The notes under the pieces: model-generated | What the model was told of the DNA's origin: nothing | Databases searched by the model: none | Seen by the model: only the letters and a program-made list of their open reading frames with translations | Position numbers and translations under genes: made by a program | From: an archaeon | GTDB taxonomy: Archaea > Nanobdellota > Nanobdellia > Pacearchaeales > GW2011-AR1 | DNA length: 64,000 nt | Assembly (NCBI GenBank): GCA_021107855.1 | Contig: JAIORZ010000002.1 | Span: 309,425-373,424 of the forward strand | Direction: 5' to 3' | Part shown: piece by piece, positions 37,659 to 47,245 of the stretch | Layout of the letters: every line of letters starts with the position of its first letter | How positions within the stretch are numbered: the stretch's first letter is position 1

Positions 37659-38587
37659 ACAGCCACCGCCACGCCAGATACATTATACAACGCCAGATGA
37701 TTATCTTCATCATCAAGAATCAAATTAGCAACTGGAGGGATTGTATACTTCTGCGGGTCAGATGCAGAAAAATAAATATAATCAATTACAGATTTATATT
37801 TCACTGTAATTCCCCTATCAATTAATTCTTGTGGGTATACCATCGACTCAACCCCATTTGAGTCAGAAGTTAAGTTTCCCTGAAGCCTCATCAAAAAATT
37901 TGGAGCTGAAGTTGAAGATTTATAAAACGAATTTTGAAAATGGTCTGTGAGGTTTGTGTAGTCTGCACCTGTGACGAAAATTTGATATGGAGTTTGGTTA
38001 ACTTTATTGATAACTTTGCCCTGGGTATTAAGTGAGTAGAGCGGATCTTCGAAATTATTGATTGGAATTATGGAACTTATTGACGCTGACCTATTCCACG
38101 ATGCAAGATTACTTTTGTCCTCTATAATAAGAGTCATATTAAGTGTAACCTTCAAATTCCATGGACCCGATTGCGCAATAGAAAATGTCGGGTTCTGAAG
38201 TTGTATCTGCGCATTGATTTTGTCGGCATTATCTGTCAGAAAATTTTGGATACTCAAAAACGTCGCATCATCCATCAAATCCTGGGATGTCCCATCAAGT
38301 GTGCCGTTGAAAAAAAGCTCATTTAGCGAAGCATTAACATCTGTAATATACTGCCCTGTATCTAAAATATTTTTTTCCATCAAAAATATCGCTCGGTATC
38401 CCGAAATAAAAATTTGTCTCGGGAGGTCTCGTTCTACAGATGTAATAAAATTATTGAGCGTCGTAATCCTTTTATTTATCACGACGTTGTCTTGTACCAA
38501 ACTATAAGCGCCATACGAAATCGCAAAAAGAGATATAATCGTTATTGTTATGAGTGTGAACATCATGCCCCTTTCCCCTATTGCCAT
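37655..38587 (-). CDS. Pilin-like surface protein (N-terminal prepilin-like TM)
   Basis: MAIGERGMMFTLITITIISLFAISYGAYSLV followed by beta-rich Asn-glycosylation-rich ectodomain. Confidence 0.65.
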   Translation of the reverse strand: MAIGERGMMFTLITITIISLFAISYGAYSLVQDNVVINKRITTLNNFITSVERDLPRQIFISGYRAIFLMEKNILDTGQYITDVNASLNELFFNGTLDGTSQDLMDDATFLSIQNFLTDNADKINAQIQLQNPTFSIAQSGPWNLKVTLNMTLIIEDKSNLASWNRSASISSIIPINNFEDPLYSLNTQGKVINKVNQTPYQIFVTGADYTNLTDHFQNSFYKSSTSAPNFLMRLQGNLTSDSNGVESMVYPQELIDRGITVKYKSVIDYIYFSASDPQKYTIPPVANLILDDEDNHLALYNVSGVAVAV

Positions 38588-41100
38588 TTTCTTATTTGCG
38601 CCTCCGTTGAGAATAAAAATGGCACGCCTTCAAGATTCGATGTCGTAACTTGCATGTTGTCTTGAGAAAGTTCCACATCAATGACCCCATCGAGGTCAAA
38701 ATCGAGAAGTTTGAAAAGATTGTATGTCGCAACTTGTGTCGCATCAGTTGCACCTTCGCAATCTGCATAAATGTCACAATATTTTTCTGATGATGTATAT
38801 TTACAATCTTCGACACCTGCGTAATCTGCGGGAACATCCATCGTTAAATTATAACCATCAAATTGGATTGTCCAATTACATCCTGTTGCAGTTGCGGAAA
38901 CCGAGGTATACGAAGAGAGTTCTTTTGAGATAGTGTAGATGATTTTGTTGTTGATAGAGCCATCACTTAGATTATCTGGAGAGAGTCCAGTTTTTAATTC
39001 TAAAGTGTTGTTGTCTTGGGTTAATTGTGGTGGGATATCGATTGAATATGGGTCTCCCAATCTCAGAAAATCGGTTTCATAGGCACTTAAATTGTATACA
39101 CTTACATTATTTATAATCACATCAGTTGTCCATCTCGGTCCAGAATAAGATATAGCATTTGCTTCTATCAGCGTCGAATTTGCAGGAAGCGTGAAAGTTG
39201 CAATTCCGGGAGAACTAAAAGACTCTTCAATCGTCGTGATAAGCCCAACCGGCGCGGGACGTTCCACATATTCAAATTCTATATATGAATCTGAGTATAA
39301 CTGTGAAAAGAAATCCCCCGTGACCTCTACTGTCTGTTCGTAATATGCAGTTTCTATCAATTCCTCCGCAATTTTCTCATAAATTTCCTCTAAATCATCA
39401 ACCGCACTATAGAAACTCCCGTCGGCACAAGATGCCATTCCAGTTAAAGTCGCGACATTGGCACCTGCACCAAATCCAATCGTATAAACTTTTATCCCGT
39501 GGTCATTGTAAGCATCGCATGCAGAGTCTATAGCATCCTGATTCGCACTCCCCGTTCCCTGTTGAGCACATTGCACGGTCGCATCTCCATCGCTCATCAC
39601 CACTAAAGACCTAAATTTGTCCGATGTCGAATTCGCCACCATCCCATCTACGGCCGCGTTTACTCCACAACAGATACACGTTCCTCCTCCCGCACTCCAC
39701 GAACTAACTTCAGATTTCAGAGAGGTCGTATCATTTGAGAGTGGATGGTAGTTTGAACTTGATACACTATTTGAATATGCGGCAAGTCCAACTCTGTTGT
39801 CCGTAGCGTTGAGAATCATATCTATAAACAAATCATTTGCATCCTTAGCATCTTGGATTTTATTTTCTAACACCCCGCCACAAGCAGTGCACTCAGCCTC
39901 AATCGTACAATCATTGACCCAACAACACCACCATGGACTCGCTCCAGTACAACCGGCCTGCATACTACCCGAAATATCAGTTACCGAGAAAACATCAATG
40001 TCTCTAGAATTATTTATTACATAATCCATGTCGTCCATTCCAAATCTTAAGGGAACCGTCGTCTCGCTCAAATTTTGATAATCCAATAAGCCGCCGAGTG
40101 TTGAGTTGGAAATCGTTATTGTTGTACCATTTGATGTTGAATTAAAAACTTGTGTTTTCCCAAGAGCCAAAAATGTATTGACAGAATTGTTAAAATGGAG
40201 AGAGATTGTTAGGGACGTCAAATTACCTGGAATGTAAAACCCGTCGTAGAGATTTATAATTCCAGTGATTCCTGGGAAATAATACCGGCTTGGTTGTTGA
40301 TATGTAACTTCACTGTCATATGTTATTTTTACAAACCCGCCAGCAACGTGTAAACTTTGACCTTTTATTTGGAGCGTATTTGTTCCAGATGTAAAGAAAG
40401 ATGTGTTTATTGAATAAGATACTGATGTAATGTCATCTGGGGATTTTGAAAAATTTCCGGCGCTGATGCTGTTAATAAAGATTTCAAAATCATCAGAAAT
40501 AGCCAGTTCTATTTTTGCCGACGTTATATTTCCTTGATAGTTTATTTCTGTCGTTATATTCCCCTCTCCAACATACCCTCCGAAATAAACATATTCCGTC
40601 CGCGCGCTACTTGAAAGAAACGCTCGACTTGAAAACCCTGTCGCTCCGCCACTGCCACCAATCCCACTTATAGTCTGTCTTTCTATGGAAACATCTTGCG
40701 CAGTTTCAAATGGTGTAATATTTCTTGATGCCAGTAACGTTGTGCCAAACCAAATCCCGATATTTTCATTCGGATTTATAGGAGAAAGTATTTCCTCCGC
40801 CAACGCCTTCGCTATCGTCGTATTAGTCACATAGAATTCCCCTATTTGGTCTATAACAGATTTGTTCGGGTCGGAAATTTTCCCCTCGGACAAAAGTTGC
40901 TTAGCATATGTATTATCGAAATCCTTAATCTTCAACGAGCTGATTGCCTGAAGAATATCTGCAGATGTCTGAGAATGTCTCTGTGTTTGCTCTAATGTCG
41001 GGATGATTGTTATTACTGTTACAATTATGATTGTCAATGCGATGAGCGCATCTATTGTAAAAAATTGAGCGCGATTATCGATACTTTTTATTCTTCCCAT
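38578..41100 (-). CDS. Large surface protein with prepilin-like N-terminus and von Willebrand factor A domain
   Basis: NRAQFFTIDALIALTIIIVTVITIIP; MIDAS VTDISGSMQ, SDGDATVQ; many Cys. Confidence 0.8.
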   Translation of the reverse strand: MGRIKSIDNRAQFFTIDALIALTIIIVTVITIIPTLEQTQRHSQTSADILQAISSLKIKDFDNTYAKQLLSEGKISDPNKSVIDQIGEFYVTNTTIAKALAEEILSPINPNENIGIWFGTTLLASRNITPFETAQDVSIERQTISGIGGSGGATGFSSRAFLSSSARTEYVYFGGYVGEGNITTEINYQGNITSAKIELAISDDFEIFINSISAGNFSKSPDDITSVSYSINTSFFTSGTNTLQIKGQSLHVAGGFVKITYDSEVTYQQPSRYYFPGITGIINLYDGFYIPGNLTSLTISLHFNNSVNTFLALGKTQVFNSTSNGTTITISNSTLGGLLDYQNLSETTVPLRFGMDDMDYVINNSRDIDVFSVTDISGSMQAGCTGASPWWCCWVNDCTIEAECTACGGVLENKIQDAKDANDLFIDMILNATDNRVGLAAYSNSVSSSNYHPLSNDTTSLKSEVSSWSAGGGTCICCGVNAAVDGMVANSTSDKFRSLVVMSDGDATVQCAQQGTGSANQDAIDSACDAYNDHGIKVYTIGFGAGANVATLTGMASCADGSFYSAVDDLEEIYEKIAEELIETAYYEQTVEVTGDFFSQLYSDSYIEFEYVERPAPVGLITTIEESFSSPGIATFTLPANSTLIEANAISYSGPRWTTDVIINNVSVYNLSAYETDFLRLGDPYSIDIPPQLTQDNNTLELKTGLSPDNLSDGSINNKIIYTISKELSSYTSVSATATGCNWTIQFDGYNLTMDVPADYAGVEDCKYTSSEKYCDIYADCEGATDATQVATYNLFKLLDFDLDGVIDVELSQDNMQVTTSNLEGVPFLFSTEAQIRKWQ

Positions 41101-41603
41101 GTGTAAATGTAGAGTGGTGTTGTTTTATTTTGGTAGACCGTATATCTTGTTGTCTTAATCAGATTCTTTGCCGTAACATTATCTATGGTCGCACCGGGTT
41201 TCCCAATACCTAAAACCTGAGTTGAATTGACTGTCATATTTTCATCTAGAAAAAAATAATATTCATATTGGGTATTAAGAAGATGTTTTGTAAGGGTATA
41301 ATTATTTTGGACGTAAATCATTTCGTAGAGTTGTTCAAGTTTTGTTTGATTAATGATATTACCGTCGGTGATTCCTATCGTGACCACATTAGTTAAGTTC
41401 CATTTTTCCGGATAGCCAGATGCCATGAGATTATTAGCAACAATATTTCCTTCATAAGACAAAAGTTCAAATGTATCTTGAGTTTGACCTGGTTGATTCA
41501 AAGAGTAAACAAAAAAAATTACTATACCAACTAAGAAAAGTGTCATTCCTGCTAGTAGGTCGAAACTCCAAATTTGCGCACGAGAATGAATTCTGTGTTC
41601 CAT
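41088..41603 (-). CDS. Pilin-like protein
   Basis: RAQIWSFDLLAGMTLFLVGIVIFFVYSL N-terminal helix. Confidence 0.65.
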   Translation of the reverse strand: MEHRIHSRAQIWSFDLLAGMTLFLVGIVIFFVYSLNQPGQTQDTFELLSYEGNIVANNLMASGYPEKWNLTNVVTIGITDGNIINQTKLEQLYEMIYVQNNYTLTKHLLNTQYEYYFFLDENMTVNSTQVLGIGKPGATIDNVTAKNLIKTTRYTVYQNKTTPLYIYTWEE

Positions 41604-41607
41604 TTTA

Positions 41608-42027
41608 CTAATTAAGATAGACTACCCCAGATATTTTTTTTATTTTATTATACGTTTTGTTGACGTTTCCGATGACCTCTGGTGACGGGACTGTCAATGC
41701 GTGACGAAGTGGAGTTGTTTTGATGTAGATTATTTTGTTGTCTATTGTTATTTCGTAATCTAAATTACCCGCTTTTTCTGGGAGGTCGAATTCGCGTAAA
41801 TATCCATCACCTGATTCTACGGCGAGATTGATTTCATTCTGAACCGTTAATGCAATATCTTTCAAAAGAATATTTTCTTTTTTGTAAGATTCTTCCGACG
41901 TATCTTGCTGAATTACTAAAAGAAAAAGCGCGGTGAAAAACATTACCGCTCCGACAATCATCATAAATTCTATGCCAACTTGAGCACGACAAGAGTGTAT
42001 TCTATATTTCATTTTAATTTTCTTCAA
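41608..42027 (-). CDS. Pilin-like protein (class III signal)
   Basis: CRAQVGIEFMMIVGAVMFFTALFLLVI. Confidence 0.7.
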   Translation of the reverse strand: MKKIKMKYRIHSCRAQVGIEFMMIVGAVMFFTALFLLVIQQDTSEESYKKENILLKDIALTVQNEINLAVESGDGYLREFDLPEKAGNLDYEITIDNKIIYIKTTPLRHALTVPSPEVIGNVNKTYNKIKKISGVVYLN

Positions 42028-42445
42028 TTAACGCGTGAGTTTGGTTCGCCGTAATAGTTAAAATTTTTAATCCGGAGTTAGCGGAGATTTCTTTTGTTGG
42101 AATTTCTATGATTGGGACATCACTTGAAAAAGAGGCCTTGTTTTGACCGCTCGTTAGGTGATATGTGACTACAATTGTATCGTTGATTATTTCCACGGCG
42201 CTGATTCCTTCAGGTAAATGCACCGATATTGTTGCCTTGGATGGTTCGCCAGAATAAAAGACGATTTCAGATGTCGAGGTAATTTTATTTACGAAATTTG
42301 AAATTTGAGTCGATTTAATTCTGTCGTTAATTGTTCCACTGTAAAAATACCCTATGCCGAGGATTCCGATTATAACAAATGTTAGGAAACCCATAAGAAT
42401 CAGAAACTCCATGCTAGACTGAGCGGTTTTATTTTTGCGTATCAT
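42014..42445 (-). CDS. Pilin-like protein (class III signal)
   Basis: KTAQSSMEFLILMGFLTFVIIGILGIG. Confidence 0.72.
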   Translation of the reverse strand: MIRKNKTAQSSMEFLILMGFLTFVIIGILGIGYFYSGTINDRIKSTQISNFVNKITSTSEIVFYSGEPSKATISVHLPEGISAVEIINDTIVVTYHLTSGQNKASFSSDVPIIEIPTKEISANSGLKILTITANQTHALIEEN

Positions 42446-42579
42446 CTCTTTTTTTTAACTAGAGAATTTAGTTAATAAAGTTGTTGAAATCTATAGGGAC
42501 ATCATATATCTCTAAAGCCACAATTATTCATAACACTAAGCTCCAATAAAACTTATAAATAAAATTATCATGAATAATC

Positions 42580-42765
42580 ATGAATAAATACCTACAAATA
42601 CTAATCGGACTAGTTTTCTTACTTGCTCCAATTTACGCATGGATAGTAGATTTCGCAGGCCTCGGAACAGCGGCTCTAACGTTCCTGAAAGGCGGCGTTA
42701 TATGGATACTCCTAGGAATGGGGACAGCCTTCCTAGTGATGGGAATTTCAGAGCTCAAAGATTAG
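42580..42765 (+). CDS. Small two-TM membrane protein
   Basis: 61 aa, two hydrophobic segments. Confidence 0.6.
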   Translation: MNKYLQILIGLVFLLAPIYAWIVDFAGLGTAALTFLKGGVIWILLGMGTAFLVMGISELKD

Positions 42766-42804
42766 TACAACAATTCCTTTAAACCACAACCATTTTAGCC
42801 ATGC

Positions 42805-44004
42805 ATGGATTCATTATGTATTCGATGCAAGGGAAAGGGACTATGCGGACATCCATGCAGAATCCTTGCTAAATTCAAACAGAACGCTCCGAAACCACGC
42901 CTTCACTTCTCCGGGAAATCCGCACCAGAACTTTTTGTCGGACGAATCGGTTACCCCAATATTAACTCCGGAATTCTCACTCCCTCAGAAAACGACAACA
43001 TATCAAATTTCCCATCTGCCGAAGAATGGTCAAAACAAAATTTCTCGGTAGCAAACGTCTTAAGACTTCGCGGACAATTAATCTACGGCAAAAGTCAAAT
43101 GAACATTAAAACTCCAAATCGCTTAAAACAAGTCACCCAAGAACTCGCTCTATCCTCAAAACCAGTTTCAACCGAAATCTTCCTCAAGAAAAAACCAACA
43201 TTCCAATTCACAATCGACAAAGTTTTTCAACCTATGACAAATCCAGCCCCACTCCATCGCGCAATTCTCGAAGAAAACCCACACGTCCCAAAAAAAGTCG
43301 ATTACCTCATCAACGACACCGACATCAAATCAGTCGACGCTATAAACGAACTCTACTCCGCAAACACAAAAATAGACCACCTCCAAAAACTCCTTTCAAT
43401 CGGACTCCTCGGAAAAAAATCCGCTCGACGAATGGTTCCGACAAGATGGAGCATAACAGCAACCGACGACACAATCTCAAAAGAACACCTTAAAAAAATC
43501 CGCTACTTCCAACAAATAAATCAAATCACGTTATACTCAGGAAACTTCCTCGGCAACTATATAGAATTCCTAATCCTCCCAGGTCACTTTTCTTTTGAAG
43601 CATTTGAAGCATGGATGTCCGGTTCAACTTACTCGTCGGACAGAACCGAAATCTCTTCTGATTTTGAAGGTTTTAATGGGAGAAAGAAATATGCTTTCAA
43701 TGTTACAGGAGGGTATTATGCGATGCGTCTTCCTTTGACTGAACATTTGGTAAAGATAAAAAGACAGGCGACGGTCTTGGTCTTTAGAGAAATTCTTCCG
43801 GAATATTATGCTCCTTTGGGTGTTGGAATAGTCAGGGAAACAGCTAGGCGAGCTTTCCAGAATTCGCCGAAACATTTCGATACAATCCAAGACGCACTAC
43901 AAGACATCGACACAAGAACTAAAACCCCAATAGAAATAATCAAGGAAAAATCTTGGATACTAAATATTTACGGCAAACAAAAATCTTTAAACGAATTCTT
44001 CTAG
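42805..44004 (+). CDS. Archaeal DNA repair protein NreA-like
   Basis: CIRCKGKGLCGHPCRIL zinc motif; APELFVGRIGYPNINSG; C-terminal PIP-box-like QKSLNEFF. Confidence 0.88.
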   Translation: MDSLCIRCKGKGLCGHPCRILAKFKQNAPKPRLHFSGKSAPELFVGRIGYPNINSGILTPSENDNISNFPSAEEWSKQNFSVANVLRLRGQLIYGKSQMNIKTPNRLKQVTQELALSSKPVSTEIFLKKKPTFQFTIDKVFQPMTNPAPLHRAILEENPHVPKKVDYLINDTDIKSVDAINELYSANTKIDHLQKLLSIGLLGKKSARRMVPTRWSITATDDTISKEHLKKIRYFQQINQITLYSGNFLGNYIEFLILPGHFSFEAFEAWMSGSTYSSDRTEISSDFEGFNGRKKYAFNVTGGYYAMRLPLTEHLVKIKRQATVLVFREILPEYYAPLGVGIVRETARRAFQNSPKHFDTIQDALQDIDTRTKTPIEIIKEKSWILNIYGKQKSLNEFF

Positions 44005-44007
44005 TGC

Positions 44008-44322
44008 TTACTGCAATAAATTCTCCAACCCAGTCACTGCCTGAATCGCCTTAATAGCCTTATCGTAAGCAGTACAAGAAGAACTGGAAATCCTAATATT
44101 ACCAGATTTCATCTTGGGAAACATCCAAATCTCAACACTAGCCTTAGATCCTTTATTATAATAACTAGCTCTACACCCAAAAAATACTTTCTTATCAATA
44201 AATTTGCAAAACTCGCCATAATTTTCAAATCCTAACTTTGCAACATCCTTTTTCAACAAACTCACAAATGTTTTAATGTTTTCATAATCGTCGCTTTCAA
44301 ATCCTATAATCTGACTAATCAT
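44008..44322 (-). CDS. Hypothetical protein
   Basis: ORF only. Confidence 0.5.
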   Translation of the reverse strand: MISQIIGFESDDYENIKTFVSLLKKDVAKLGFENYGEFCKFIDKKVFFGCRASYYNKGSKASVEIWMFPKMKSGNIRISSSSCTAYDKAIKAIQAVTGLENLLQ

Positions 44323-44367
44323 TATAAATTCATCAAATTATCTTATTTAAAGATATAGCGAGCCTAA

Positions 44368-44946
44368 TCACATAAATCCCACAAGTATACCCTCAATAAT
44401 CGCGGCGATAATTAACAAAGGAAACACAACAAAAACAAAAAACCTCAAACCCTCCCTGAGATTATATTTCACCTTCCCATTAAAAATAGACGTCCCTATC
44501 TTCACCCCAATTCCAATCGAAAAAATCACAGCCGGCAACTCAAAAATCCCGTGCGGAAGAATCCTCCACATCGTAAAAATACCCCCCACAGCAACAGCCT
44601 CACTAGCAACAAACCCAAGCAAATATCCATTTACAACACAAATCACAATCGGAAAAATTCCAAACAAAACCCCAAGCACCATCGCCAGAAAACTCGCCTG
44701 CAAATTATTCAAAAAAATAAAGACAACTAATTCCCAAACCCCCTTTCCTTCAATCTTTAACATTAACTCTTCAATAAATGCAAAAATCTCTGCCCTAAAA
44801 AAAACAGGGAAAGCAAATCCAATCAAAAACGTCAAAAAGAAAAGCCCTAGAGAAAAAACAATGAACCATCTAGATTCTTGAGCGAATTTCCAACACTTCT
44901 TGTAGTTCTTACCAAAAAAATTCTTCATAAAATAACATCGATTCAA
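44368..44946 (-). CDS. SpoIIM/DUF95-like membrane protein
   Basis: FLNNLQASFLAMVLGVLFGIFPIVICVVNGYLLG...ILPHGIFELPAVIFSIGIGVKIG. Confidence 0.85.
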   Translation of the reverse strand: MNRCYFMKNFFGKNYKKCWKFAQESRWFIVFSLGLFFLTFLIGFAFPVFFRAEIFAFIEELMLKIEGKGVWELVVFIFLNNLQASFLAMVLGVLFGIFPIVICVVNGYLLGFVASEAVAVGGIFTMWRILPHGIFELPAVIFSIGIGVKIGTSIFNGKVKYNLREGLRFFVFVVFPLLIIAAIIEGILVGFM

Positions 44947-44958
44947 AACTATATAAAA

Positions 44959-45603
44959 TTACCGCGCAAAATACCGACTAATCATTTTAGTCTTCCTCGG
45001 AAATCGTTTCCTCAAATAAAACCCATATCCAAGTCCAACAATTAAACCACCGAAATGCGCCGTATTACCAATTGGCAAACCAAGACCAAGCGACAAAGCC
45101 CAGAGACCAAACATCAGAAAACCCATCGCAGCCCACATTGGCATTGGGATAATAAAAAAGACCAAAACAGGAAGCCTAGGAGTTAGAACAGCCAAAAGTC
45201 CACCCAGTGCAAAAATCGCACCGCTTGCCCCAACTGCGTAAACATTCATATCCACTCCACTAGCCAAAGCTATCAAAACAAAAAACAACCCAGCAAAAAG
45301 CCCACCAGCAAAATACAAACTCAAAAATCGTTTCTTCCCAATTAATTTCTCAACGAAACCCCCGATAAACATCAACGAAATCATATTTACAAACAAATGT
45401 CCAAATCCTGCATGCATAAACATACTAGTAAAAAAAGTCCAAACATTTTGTCCCTGTAAAACCATTGAGGGCATTAACGCGACCCAAGAAACAATTCTAG
45501 CCTCACCAAAAGAAACCATCAAAACCAAAACACCGACAAACGCAACAACATTCGCCGCAATCAAAGCACCAGTATAACTAGAAAAAATCTTTTCTTTCAT
45601 CAC
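44959..45603 (-). CDS. Rhomboid family intramembrane serine protease
   Basis: FTSMFMHAGFGHLFVNMISL, VGASGAIFALGG, NTAHFGGLIVGLGYG. Confidence 0.92.
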   Translation of the reverse strand: MMKEKIFSSYTGALIAANVVAFVGVLVLMVSFGEARIVSWVALMPSMVLQGQNVWTFFTSMFMHAGFGHLFVNMISLMFIGGFVEKLIGKKRFLSLYFAGGLFAGLFFVLIALASGVDMNVYAVGASGAIFALGGLLAVLTPRLPVLVFFIIPMPMWAAMGFLMFGLWALSLGLGLPIGNTAHFGGLIVGLGYGFYLRKRFPRKTKMISRYFAR

Positions 45604-46448
45604 TTCTTCCCGACAAGTTTCTTTTTCAATTTACTAGCTAAACTAATTTTTTTCTTGACAATTTTCTTCGGAACTTTTTTCGCAGTCTTCTTTTTAACAA
45701 CCTTTTTAGAAACTTTCTTTTTGACAACTTTCTTCTTAGCAATTTTCTTTTTAACAACTTTCTTAGTGACCTTTCTCTTAACAACTTTTTTAACACTCTT
45801 CCCCTTCTCTGCTGCAATCTTTTTCCGAGCCGCCGCACGAGCCGCCTTCATTAACTCCTTCTTAGCTTGGTCTTCCTTCGCCAATTTATTAGAAGCTCTC
45901 TTCCGAGCAATCGTCTTCCTCTTCCGAACAACATCAAGCTCCTTCTCAATCAAAGCCAAATTTCTCTTCGTCCGAGTAATCCAAGTCTTCGCCTCACGAA
46001 TAGGCCGACTATTATCACTCAACTCATAAATATCCGCACATTCCTCACAGCTAAACCCATGCTCTAACGCCTTCTCTTCCCCAACCTCAATATCACACGA
46101 CTTACAAACATAAAATCGTTTCGTCTCACGGCTCTTCAATGTCCCCTCAAACCCCGCAATCTTTTTCTGCAACGACCCTTCCAACTTCTCCAAACATTTC
46201 TCCCGGTTCAACGTCCAATAATAAATATACCAACCCTTCCGCTTATCTTTCTTCCTAACAAACGAAACCAAATTATCCGCCGACAACTTATACAAAATAT
46301 TCCGAACCTGATTAATTGTCAACTCCATTTTTTTCGCAATTAAAAATTCATTAACATTTTTCTTCCCAAACAAAATCTCAACAATCCTGCCAGTGTCCTC
46401 GCCAGCCATCTCCTCGACAAGATCGTGCAAAAGTTTAATCTGTAACAT
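45600..46448 (-). CDS. Transcription factor E (TFE alpha) with Lys-rich C-terminal tail
   Basis: N-terminal wHTH (KKMELTINQVRNILYKLSADNLVSFVRKKDKRKGWYIYYWTLN), zinc ribbon CKSCDIEV...FSCEEC, then KKVVKKK-type repeats. Confidence 0.88.
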   Translation of the reverse strand: MLQIKLLHDLVEEMAGEDTGRIVEILFGKKNVNEFLIAKKMELTINQVRNILYKLSADNLVSFVRKKDKRKGWYIYYWTLNREKCLEKLEGSLQKKIAGFEGTLKSRETKRFYVCKSCDIEVGEEKALEHGFSCEECADIYELSDNSRPIREAKTWITRTKRNLALIEKELDVVRKRKTIARKRASNKLAKEDQAKKELMKAARAAARKKIAAEKGKSVKKVVKRKVTKKVVKKKIAKKKVVKKKVSKKVVKKKTAKKVPKKIVKKKISLASKLKKKLVGKK

Positions 46449-46559
46449 TCACACCGAAATAGATTTTCTTTTATATATCTTTCTCTACCATCCTCGACGA
46501 AATGTAGTCATTATAAAATTACTATAAACCTATAAAAAGAAATTAAGACAAATCATATT

Positions 46560-47237
46560 ATGGGGTTATTTAGTAAAAAAGAAGAGGTGCCGAAAATACC
46601 TACCGCGCCAGCGCTACCAGAACTTCCAAAACTTGGGTCGTCCGAGCCAAAAAAAGAACTCCCAGAACTCCCATCTTTCCCGTCAAGTTCCAAAAATGAT
46701 ACTTTTAATCAGGAAATGCTAAAGTCCGCTGTGACTGATATGCCATCCCCTGGAGAAAGCGAGGTGCACGCGCAACCTAAAACTTTGCCCGTAGTAGAGG
46801 GGAGAAAAGAGGAATCCATGGTTTCTCCAAGTCCTCCTCTGCAAAACACAATACCAACTCCCCCAAAAATGCCTACCGCTCCAGTTGCCCCAGCTGCTCC
46901 AATTGCTCCTCCTACTCCAACTCTCCCAGCTGCTCCCCAATTGTCACCAAAGTTAATCACCCCAAAACCAGTTGCTCCAAAACCAGCCAGTCATCCCGCA
47001 TCCGCACCCACTCACCAGCAAGGCGAACCAATCTTCATAAGAATCGACAAATTTCAAGCTTCACAAAAAAACTTCGAAACGATTAAGAGCAAGATTGAAG
47101 AAATAGAGTCAATTCTTAAAAAAATAGATGATATAAAATCACAAGAAGAAGAAGAATTAAAAGGTTGGACCGAAGATATCGAAAAAATCAAATCTCGATT
47201 AGCCGAAATCGACGACGACATCTTTAACCAAATTTAG
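46560..47237 (+). CDS. Proline-rich protein with C-terminal coiled coil
   Basis: PTAPVAPAAPIAPPTPTLPAAPQ low complexity; KIEEIESILKKIDDIKSQEEEELKGW. Confidence 0.65.
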   Translation: MGLFSKKEEVPKIPTAPALPELPKLGSSEPKKELPELPSFPSSSKNDTFNQEMLKSAVTDMPSPGESEVHAQPKTLPVVEGRKEESMVSPSPPLQNTIPTPPKMPTAPVAPAAPIAPPTPTLPAAPQLSPKLITPKPVAPKPASHPASAPTHQQGEPIFIRIDKFQASQKNFETIKSKIEEIESILKKIDDIKSQEEEELKGWTEDIEKIKSRLAEIDDDIFNQI

Positions 47238-47245
47238 TTAAAACC

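Noticed and set aside
42566-42590. Short direct repeat ATCATGAATAATCATGAATAAA
   Set aside because: Only about 10 bp, at the start codon of a small gene; easily explained by AT-rich sequence.
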